Below are positions 56,220-64,000 of a DNA stretch of 64,000 bases, one piece after another. Each line of letters opens with the position of its first letter. The first letter of the stretch is position 1. The notes under the pieces are model-generated. The model did no database searches. It was not told the DNA's origin and was given only the letters and a program-made list of their open reading frames with translations. The DNA is from Hygrophila difformis. Taxonomy: Eukaryota; Streptophyta; Magnoliopsida; Lamiales; Acanthaceae. The position numbers and the translations under genes are program-made. The stretch spans positions 37,294,487 through 37,358,486 of the forward strand of contig JAOANR010000015.1 in NCBI GenBank assembly GCA_030278955.1, in the 5' to 3' direction.

Positions 56220-57751
56220 TTTTCTCCCTCTCTCTTCCATTTCTCTTTCCCAAATTCTTACATCTTCTTCCATTCTTTCTTTCCTCCATTTCTTTTCTTT
56301 TCCAGTTTCGTTTCTTCCTCCTCTTCTATTTTCTCTTCTTGTTTTCTTCTTTTCAAAATTCCTCTTCTCCTTCGTTTCTTCTTCCTATTTTTTTTTCCAG
56401 TTCTCTCATTTTTTCTTCTTCCCCCAAATTTCTTTTTCTCGTTTCTTTCTTCTTGTTTTCTGCATTTGGGGCTGTCGGAGTGGGGCGGAGGTGGTCGGAA
56501 ACAGATGCGGATGAGAGGGTGGATCTGAGTTGGTGGAGGCGATGGCCGGAGTGTGGAGGTGTGCGGCGGCTGCTGCTGCTCTCGGAGGAGGAGTGACGGG
56601 AAGATGAAGGCGGTGATTGATTTTTGGGGGTTTTGTGGTGTTGGAATGGTGGTATTGCAGCGGCGGGGACGATGAGGGGCTCTCCGGAGTTGATTGAACT
56701 CTCGTCGGATTTGGTTGATGGGGAAAAGAAATGATGGTGGCAGTGGAGGGGGTCGCCGGAGGTTGGTGGTGCGACGGCGGTTTTGAGGTTGGAGGTGTCG
56801 GAAATGGAGGAGATGGGGTGGTTGTGTTCGATTTGGGATGGAGGGCGAGTGGAGGTTGATGATGGGGTTGAAGGGGGCGACGGGAAAGATGGCTTTCTGG
56901 GGGCGGCGGCCGGAACATTGGTTGGAGGAATGGAGGAGATGGAATGGAGAGGATGGTCGGAGGGATGAGGATGGTCGGATGTGGGGGTGTTGGCCGCCGG
57001 AGTATTGGTGGAGAGGGGCGGAGATGGCGGTCGGATGGAGGAGAGGATGAAAATGGTTGGCGACTGGAGGTGGTTTGGCTGGTCGGAGACGGCCGCCGGC
57101 CGGCGGTGGCGGCGCCGGCGGCTGGGGATGGTGTTAGGGTTAGGGTTGGTTTTAGGTTTTGGTGGTTTGGGCTTGGGGTTGGTAAGGGCTAATGAAATTG
57201 GGCCTGGAGTTAATTAGTGCAATGGGCTTCCAGATTGGATTTTTAACTGCTGGGCCAAATCAAATTGGACTGGATTCACATTGGATTATTGGACTGGACC
57301 ATACATGTAATTAATTTAAATTAACAGTAATTAGTGGACCATTTAATTTTTAATTATAGCAGAAAACATAAATAAAAATAAGTAAACATAAAAACTAAAA
57401 ATATATACATCAAAATATAAAATAATATAAATATAATATTTATTCCACTTGATTATTAGGTTTGTGTTCCATTCAAGGAATCCGTGTTCCACCGAATAGA
57501 CAACACCGAACCAAAATTAATCAAGTGTATGGTTTTTAATATTTTTATCATGTTTTTGGATTTTTTAATATAAATTTAATAAAAATAACAATATTTTTGT
57601 ATTTTTCAATACCAGCTTATTATTTATACAAACTTGCATAAATCTGCTAAATTCAACTGCTTTCTTATTTAAATAAGACCAGAATGCGATCAAATGTCCG
57701 TATTAGACACGGAAATAGATTGAAAATAATGGTCAATTTTGGCCATTATCA

Positions 57752-60700
57752 CTGGGACAATGTGTCGACATGCTCCATATGAACTTCATTCTCTTGAACC
57801 TTAGAACGGATGTAGTGATGCCTTAACTCAATATGTTTTGATCGTCCATGGAAAACAGGATTTTTGGCCATTGCAATTGCTGACTCATTATCACAGTAAA
57901 TTGGTGTCGCTTTGACCACTTCTTGCCCCAAATCTTTTAGAACTCTTCTCAGCCAAACTGCTTCTCGTGCAGCCTCATTTGCAGCAATGTATTCAGCTTC
58001 ACTTGATGACAGAGCCACAGAACTTTGCTTCTTTGAACTCCATGAAATTGGCTTTGTTCCCAGGCAAAAGACGTATCCGGATGTGCTTTTTCTATCATCA
58101 ACGCTCCCAGCCCTGTCGCTATCTGTAAAACCAATTAGATCAACCTTTTCTTCCTTCCCATATGTGATTCCAAAAGTTTTTGTACCCTGTAAGTATCGAA
58201 GAATCCTTTTTGCAGCAGCAAAATGTATCTTGCTTGGCTTCTCCATGAATCTTGAAATTAAACTTACAGCATACAATATGTCAGGCCTTGTGTGAGTGAG
58301 ATAGATCAATGATCCCACGAGAATTCGATATATGGAGGGATCAAAATTTTCAGCCCCGTCATCCATCTTCAGTTTTTCATTCAGCGCCATTGTTGTTGCA
58401 ACAGGCTTGCAATTTTCCATTCGGAACTTCTTCAATATATCACTAGTATACTTCTCTTGAGAAATAAAAATGCACCCATCATGTTGCTTCACTTGAATGC
58501 CCAGAAAGTATTTCATTATTCGAAGATCTGTCATCTCGAACTTGTGCATCATTGCCTCCTCAAACCATTTAACCATCTTCATGTTTGTCCCTGCATAGAT
58601 TAAATCATCAACATAAAGACAAACCATCAAGAAATCTTTCTCATTTTTCTTCACATAGAGTGATGGCTCGGATGGACTTCTGAAAAATCCATTTTCCAGA
58701 AAGTATGCATCAATGGTGTTGTTCCAGCATCTTGGCGCTTTCTTTAGCCCGTAGAGTGCTTTGTGTAACCTGTACACCATTCCTTCTTTTCCTTTTTCTT
58801 CAAAACCTTGAGGTTGCTTGACATATACCTCTTCTTCTAATTTTCCATTTAGGAAAGCAGTATTGACATCAAGTTGGAACACCTTTAATTCCATTTGGGC
58901 AGCAAGAGCAAGAACCATCCTTATAGTTTCCATTCGTGCAACTGGAGCAAAGGTCTCTTTGAAATCAACTCCGGGCTGTTGTGCATACCCTTTTGCAACT
59001 AATCTTGCCTTGTATTTTTCCACAGATCCATCTTCATTAAACTTGGTCCTGAAGACCCATTTAAGTCCGATAGCTTCTTTGCCTTCTGGAAGATCAACCA
59101 GCTGCCATGTCTGGTTCTTTTTTATACTTTCAATTTCATCATCCATGGCTTTTCTCCATGCCTCATTTTTCACAGCTTCATCAAAGTATTGTGGCTCACT
59201 GGAAAATAATGCAACATTAGCATACTCATAAATTTCATTTAATGAGCGCTACCTCCTTGGCTCATCATCTGAATCTCCTGAATCCGATCCTTCACCATTG
59301 GTGTCATTGAGTGGATTTTCTCCTTGAACTGATGGTGCTGGTGGTGGCAGTAGTGACTCAAGCTCAACAAATTGTGGTGTTGTCTCATCTTTCCATTTCC
59401 ACATACCGCTTTCATCAAATATTACATCTCTGGACATTACCAATTCCTTGGTGGCTGGATTGTAGAGACGATACCCCTTCGACTCGTCGCTATAGCCAAT
59501 GAAAATCATCTTTTCACCTTTCCCATCAAATTTGCCTCTGTCTTTTGCTGGAATAAGAGCATAAGCAATGCAACCAAAAACTTTAAGATGACTTACCATT
59601 GGTTTTCTTTGGTGCCATGCTTCAAAATGAGTTTTATTCATCACTGCTTTTGTTGGACAAAAATTCAGTATGTATACGGCGGTGTGGACAGCTTCGGCCC
59701 AAAAATCATTTGGTAAATTCTTTCCAGCTAGCATGCTCCTGGCCATTTCAACAATTGTACGATTTTTTCTTTCGGCAACACCATTTTGTTGTGGTGTGTA
59801 ACGAATGGTAAGTTGCCTCTTAATGCCTTCTCTTTTACAATATTCCATGAAGGGCTTGAAGATGAATTCTCCGCCTCGATCAGTCCTCAGACACTTTATT
59901 TCACATCCACTTTGCTTTTCGGCTAGAGCTTTGAAGTGCAAGAATTTTGAAAAAGCTTCTAATTTCTGTGCAATAGTAAACACCCAAGACATTCTTGTAA
60001 AATCATCGACAAAAAGTATGAAATACCTTTTGTTTCCTAATGATGGTGTCCTTGTAGGTCCACAAATGTCAGCATGTACGATTTCAAGTGGAGCCCGTGC
60101 ACGTCCTGCTGCTTTAGGAAATGGAAGTCGATGGATTTTTCCATAAACACATCCTTCGCATACTGCTTCATTGTCTTTAATGTCTGGCAATCCAATCACC
60201 ATGTGCTTCTGATTCAATAGTTGTAGGCCTTTAAAATTGAGATGTCCATACCTTAAATGCCAAAGGTATGATTCATCACTGGTACAATTCTTCAAGGCAA
60301 GTTGAGATACCATATTGATAGGAAATAGATTGTTGGCTGTCATCTTCACATTTGCAATACACACTCCAGATTTCTTGTGTATAATCTCACATTGCTCATC
60401 ATCAAAGATTAGCTTGTATCCGTTCCTCATCATCTGCCCAACACTCAAAAGTTTTTGTGAAATATTAGGAGAGAAATGAACATCATGAATGAACCTTTCT
60501 TTGCCGTCTTTTGTGTGCACAGCAATGACACCTTTTCCTTCTATTTCCACCTTCTTCCCATCTCCTATTTCAACATGATTGGAATAGCTCCTATCAATAT
60601 TATGGAATTCCTTCTCATTTCCAGATAGATGATTGCTACATCCACTATCCAGGTACCAAATTGAGGGAGATTTTTCAGCTTCAATTCTTGAGATAAATAG

Positions 60701-61657
60701 CTTGCTTGATTCATCTTCCGCCGAAAAATGCGACTCAATTTTCTCCTTTCCCTTTTTGTTTTTAAGCCAGCAATCTTTATCGGAGTGGTTTGGAATCTTG
60801 CATGTTTTACATTTATACCAGCAATCTTTGGATTCATGGCCCTTTTTCTTGCATACATAGCATACTGGATCATCATTCTCAGATTGGTAAGAATTTGAGT
60901 CACCTCTTCCTCCGCCTTTACCATTATTTCGGCCACGTCCTCTTCCGGATGATCGTCCACCAGAGAATCCTCCTCTTCCTTGCTGGAATGGCTTTTTGGT
61001 TACATTCACTTTTGCTTGAAAGGCTTGTTGAAGCGGCTCATTGTTGTACTTGCTAACACGCTGTTCATGTGCTTCTAATGAACCCATTAGCTCATATTGT
61101 GTCAAGCCATTGAGATCTTTTGTCTCGGTGATGATTGCAACAACATGTTCAAATTTTTGTGGTAGACTTCTGAGAATTTTCTCCACCACTTTCTTCTCAG
61201 TTACATCTTCTCCACAGCTTTTTAGTTGATTCACGAGTTCGGCAATCTTCGAGAAGAAATCCTTGACTTGCTCATTTTCCTTCATTTTTAGTGATTCAAA
61301 TTGCATCCACAACGTATGCAGCTTTATGGCCATCACCTTTTGAGAACCTTGGAACTCTAGTTTCAAAGTATCCCAAGCATCTTTAGCTTTCTTGATTCCA
61401 AAAATTCTTGGGTAAATAGATTTGCTCACCCCTTGTTGAAGACATCGCAATGCCATTGCATTTTTCTTTACTGTTTCTTTGTACTCTGCAGTCATCTCCT
61501 CCGGTGGCTCCGTGAGACCTTCTTCCACGACATCCCACAAGTCTTGTGAAATGAAGATAGTTTCTATTTGAGAACTCCAGTAGTCGAAATGCTCTCCATT
61601 GAAAATAGGGATTTGGTTGCTTGTGTATGAGAAAACTGAGTTTTGGGATGTATCCAT
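57752..61657 (-). pseudogene. gag-pol: Copia D gag-pol polyprotein, one internal stop and truncated by element B
   Basis: From ATG 61657, chosen over an in-frame extension that overlaps the primer site. Gag domain, then CX2CX4HX4C zinc knuckle (about residues 264-278) and a second Cys/His cluster, protease with WYLDSGCSNH (about 335), GAG-preintegrase with HLRYGHL..CEGCVYGK (about 466) and integrase core (D in VHADICGP, D in LRTDRGGEF, E in NGVAERKNR; about 529-625). After a single in-frame TAG (59249-59251) the same frame continues through reverse transcriptase with YVDD (near 58608-58619) and RNase H (TDSDRAGSVDDRKST, SSSEAEYIA). The frame ends where element B enters at 57751. The tail lies at 42701-42783. 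The rest of the frame is open. Lineage within Copia not assigned. Confidence 0.93.
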
Positions 61658-61673
61658 CTTCTTTGGAAACCAA

Positions 61674-61690
61674 AGCTCTGATACCAAATT
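61674..61690 (-). other. Copia D primer-binding site
   Basis: TGGTATCAGAGC on the minus strand (61677-61688), two bases inside the 5' LTR end. Initiator tRNA-Met type. Confidence 0.9.
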
Positions 61691-61946
61691 TGTTGGGGAT
61701 TGGAGATGAAGTGAAAGAAGAAATTGAACAATGAATTTTCTTTAAGACAGGTTGCAGCCTTTTCGATTGTACTGAATATTTTTCTTGATACAATCACTTG
61801 TGTGTACAGCTCTTTTTATAAGTGCAATTACAAGTGATGAGATAATTAAATAAAAGACATACAATAAATATTATTGAAGAAAGGCTGCTACTTAGGAAAG
61901 AACCGAAGAGCTTGTCTGCTTGGGAATTACAAATTAACATTTAACA
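61691..61946 (-). repeat. Copia D 5' LTR
   Basis: 256 bp, TGTTGGGGATTGG..CATTTAACA on the plus strand, followed by target duplicate TCTCC. Confidence 0.95.
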
Positions 61947-61951
61947 TCTCC

Positions 61952-62850
61952 ATAGTCACCGGAAGTCCTCCTGCCATCTTCCCAGCATCGCATCCGCTGC
62001 AACTCCGGCCAACCATCTCCAGAAAACCCTCACTCCAGCAAAGGTTTCAAAGAGCAAAACCATAGTCTTCTCCAATGTCTCCGGCAACTCCAAAATGCCC
62101 AAAACCCCTCGACGCTGCACAACAACAAGTACAGTCACTTCCAGCCATTTACCGTCACATACTCACATTCTTCATCCAAGCGGCATCATACCTGCTGCGA
62201 GTAAGAGGAAGCTGTGTGCGAGCTACAACATGATCTGAGCTACAAAGTTGGTCCGAGATAGATGCCAGGTCGCACCATGTTTGCTGCCAATGGAGAAGCT
62301 GGGCACGAATTACAACATGTGTGTGCGAGGTACTCTTCGAGTCGCACACATTTAACTCATATCCCTCGTGCAACTCACACCCCTTCCAGTAGGCGACATA
62401 CATCACCCATCTCATATCCCTTGTCACTCACATCCCTATGCTGCCAACTCACATCCCAGACATAGATTTTCATACTTTTGCATATCTTATTGAATCCCAG
62501 CGGTTTGGATGTGAATATTTGCTGTTGAGATTACACCTTGGTGCCCAAGTCATTCACTCATATCTCCTAGCCCACTCATATCCTTCTTACTCCTCTTATT
62601 CCAGTTACCCGCATCCCTCTTATTCACAACCATGCAAGTCACTCACATCCAACCTTTAACCCCACTCACATCCACCAAGTCACTCATATCAAATGCTTCC
62701 TGTCCCACCCATGCCTCTATGTCGGAAGTAGCTCACACCCGGGCAGATTTTCTTTCATACCTTTGCAAACTTCTTCAAATCTTTGCATATCCAGGCTGTT
62801 GTGATACGGATTGTGCTGCTAAAAATCTTGTCTTGGAGCCCAAGACTTTC
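61952..62850. other. Host DNA with degenerate CTCAYATCC repeats
   Basis: 61952-62150 continues the GC-richer host segment from 42432. From 62155 to 62690 about eleven scattered copies of CTCAYATCC/CACTCACATCC occur. Segments 62458-62550 and 62745-62850 look like diverged copies of each other (TTTTCATAC..TTTGCA..TTGGAGCCCAAG/TTGGTGCCCAAG). No convincing coding exon. Confidence 0.45.
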
Positions 62851-62855
62851 CCATC

Positions 62856-62863
62856 TATAAATA
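62856..62863 (+). promoter_or_regulatory. TATA box of a putative host gene
   Basis: TATAAATA in CCATCTATAAATACTC, 12 bases before the TRIM insertion. Without the TRIM it would lie about 105 bases before a splice-donor-like GTAGGC at 63290. Confidence 0.5.
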
Positions 62864-62874
62864 CTCATCATTCG

Positions 62875-62991
62875 TGTTGATATCCCACATCGGATATGAT
62901 GTGTCCCTAAAACTACCTTATATGGATTGGGAGCAACTCTACCTATCACCAATTGGTTTTAGGTGTGAGCCTCCCATCCATGAATCTCTAC
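62875..62991 (+). repeat. TRIM 5' LTR
   Basis: TGTTGATATCCCACATCGG..ATCTCTACA, 117 bp. Confidence 0.94.
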
Positions 62992-63003
62992 ATGGTATCA
63001 GAG
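62992..63003 (+). other. TRIM primer-binding site
   Basis: TGGTATCAGAGC, directly after the 5' LTR. Initiator tRNA-Met type. Confidence 0.93.
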
Positions 63004-63069
63004 CAATGGTTGCCCGGGTTGGGTATATTTGATCCTGAATTTGAATTGATTTCGAGATGGATGTCATTT

Positions 63070-63080
63070 CGAGGGGAGGG
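63070..63080 (+). other. TRIM polypurine tract
   Basis: CGAGGGGAGGG, directly before the 3' LTR. Confidence 0.85.
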
Positions 63081-63198
63081 TGTTGATAACCCACATCGGA
63101 TATGATGTGTCCCTAAAACTACCTTATATGGATTGGGAGCAGCTCTACCTATCACCAATTGGTTTTAGGTGTGAGTCTCCCATCCATGAATCTCTACA
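63081..63198 (+). repeat. TRIM 3' LTR
   Basis: TGTTGATAACCCACATCGG..ATCTCTACA, 118 bp, a few differences from the 5' LTR. Confidence 0.94.
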
Positions 63199-64000
63199 AT
63201 TCGGCAGCCTTGAAAACACAATTCATCCCGAGTGCCGAAACGCTGTTGGATAGAAGTCGGAAACGAAGGCCGTTCGTGGTCGAGTTTAGGTAGGCTTTAA
63301 TTTCCAGATTTTGCAATGTAGATACCAGGCTTGCACGCCTCTTTAATTTCTTGTAATAGATTAGATGCAGTTTCTTTTTAAATCCATAAACCCTAGGTAG
63401 CCAATTCCCCAAATTTGTTCTTTCGATTTATGTTCTTGAAATTCTTAATTAGAATAAATCCGAATCTATTCAACTTGATGAATTTTGATCCGGATTCCAT
63501 ATTGTTCTTTGTAATTCATCAATCAATTCATGGGTTCAACAAATTCTGGTATGTTTTCTTGTTCTCGAATTTTTATTCAAAATCTTGTTCTTCGGTGAAT
63601 CGGTATGGAATTTTTTTCCTTATGTTTTTTTTGGGGGGAATTTTTTTTTCCTTATGTTAATATTTCATTAATGGCCGAGGCATGGAAAGTAATCTTGGAA
63701 AATTGATCTTCATGGATTGAATAGTGCGTCTGCATGTTTTCTTAATTCTTGTCTGCACGATTAGATCTAGCTAGATTCTATAGGTTAGATTAGATTTAAT
63801 TAGGGTTTAAATTTCAAGGTTAGGGTTCTTAAATATGTTTTGGGTAAAATTAGGATTTTTGAAATTTGTTTCATATTTCAATTTTGTCATGTATATTGAG
63901 TCCGTCTGCATTACTGTTAGGATTAGATTTTATAAGCTTTGAGTCCTGTTAGCATAAGTCCATCTTGATCATGTGTTCTAAATCTTTAATTCATGAATTC
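63199..64000 (+). other. Probable 5' leader exon and first intron of a host gene
   Basis: After the TRIM, a moderately GC-rich stretch runs to TTTAG|GTAGGC (donor at 63290-63291). The rest to the window end is T-rich with GATTAGAT and TTAGGGTTT motifs, typical of plant leader introns. No start codon with a long frame appears before the window ends, so the product is unknown. The strand is inferred from the TATA box and donor. Confidence 0.4.

Larger units (their letters stand above)
42784..57751 (-). mobile_element. Element B: complete LARD-like non-coding LTR retrotransposon
   Basis: 14968 bp with LTRs of 6068 and 6049 bp (sense ends TGATAATGGCC and AAAAGTTTCA) and a 2851-bp internal domain. 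The perfect target duplication CTGGG (42779-42783, 57752-57756) lies inside the Copia D pol. The primer-binding site and polypurine tract place it on the minus strand. No gag or pol motif exists anywhere, so it must move in trans. The LTRs are more than twice as long as the internal domain, as in barley LARDs by recall. It carries dense palindromes in LTRs and internal domain. The LTR copies differ by scattered point changes and a few indels. A tRNA-Asp primer points to an Athila-like Gypsy helper; that is an inference. Confidence 0.96.
51703..57751 (-). repeat. Element B 5' LTR
   Basis: 6049 bp, near-identical to 42784-48851. It lacks about 20 bases near 56615 that are present at 47698-47717. 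Confidence 0.95.
42438..61946 (-). mobile_element. Copia retrotransposon D, interrupted by element B
   Basis: 256-bp LTRs (TGTTGGGG..TTTAACA) at both ends with a perfect 5-bp target duplication TCTCC (42433-42437, 61947-61951). Initiator-Met primer site, full gag-pol order and polypurine tract are present on the minus strand. The element would be about 4.54 kb without the 14.97-kb insertion and its duplicated CTGGG. Only three LTR differences were noticed in 256 bases. It has one internal stop, so it was nearly intact when hit. Confidence 0.96.
62875..63198 (+). mobile_element. Complete TRIM retrotransposon (324 bp)
   Basis: Two LTRs (117 and 118 bp, TGTTGATA..TCTCTACA) flank an 89-bp interior that holds only a primer site and a polypurine tract. 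Perfect target duplication ATTCG (62870-62874, 63199-63203). No coding capacity, so it depends on another element for movement. A related LTR/leader lies next to Copia pol at 24183-24345. Confidence 0.94.

Noticed and set aside
61383..61793. 136-codon frame overlapping the start of Copia D
   Set aside because: Out of frame with gag and running through the LTR and primer site.

Overview
The window is plant nuclear DNA, almost certainly from an angiosperm and probably a eudicot. The evidence is Stowaway and Tourist MITEs, Copia and Del/Tekay-type Gypsy retrotransposons, a TRIM element, MULE and hAT relics, and plant-style promoter and intron signals. The species cannot be named from the sequence. 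At least 85 percent of the window is transposable element, nested up to three deep. No complete, well-supported host gene is present. Two host gene starts are plausible: a small secreted-protein candidate near 13.1 kb and a promoter/leader near 62.9-63.3 kb.

Layout. (1) 3-12518: a long LTR, minus orientation, of element A. It is split by a complete 7.9-kb LTR element (3151-11085, target duplication AAAAC) that carries gag and no pol, the TR-GAG type. (2) 12.5-17.8 kb: host-like DNA with the secreted-protein candidate, its intron loaded with a Tourist MITE and, depending on the exon model, a hAT element containing a Stowaway. A MULE-like foldback follows. (3) 17.8-24.0 kb: a minus-strand Del/Tekay-like LTR fragment joined to a truncated long LTR of element C, a relative of A, then another foldback. 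(4) 24.0-24.95 kb: a TRIM-like LTR/leader fused to a Copia pol fragment. (5) 25666-40777: a Tork/Tnt1-like Copia array, LTR-internal-LTR-internal-LTR-internal-LTR, period about 4.88 kb. Its three decayed units share most of the same lesions. (6) 42438-61946: a minus-strand Copia element (256-bp LTRs, target duplication TCTCC) whose pol is split by element B (42784-57751, target duplication CTGGG). (7) 62875-63198: an intact 324-bp TRIM (target duplication ATTCG) between a TATA box and a probable leader-intron donor.

The most unusual content is the A/B/C family. B is a complete non-coding element with LTRs of about 6.05 kb, a 2.85-kb internal domain and a primer-binding site matching tRNA-Asp, so it is LARD-like. 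Its LTRs carry two zones of nested palindromes: an inner near-perfect palindrome of about 25 bp flanked by a second pair of complementary arms. The zones sit on either side of a minus-strand TATA box, so zone 1 should be transcribed as an array of two-tier RNA hairpins. A, B and C have these arrays in equivalent positions but use different core sequences (AATTCGGT, GTCGCGG, GTCGTGA), and changes in one arm are matched in the other. The internal domain of B has further two-tier hairpins, some built on its own polypurine-tract motif. The unrelated gag-only element has its own covarying hairpin array in its LTR.
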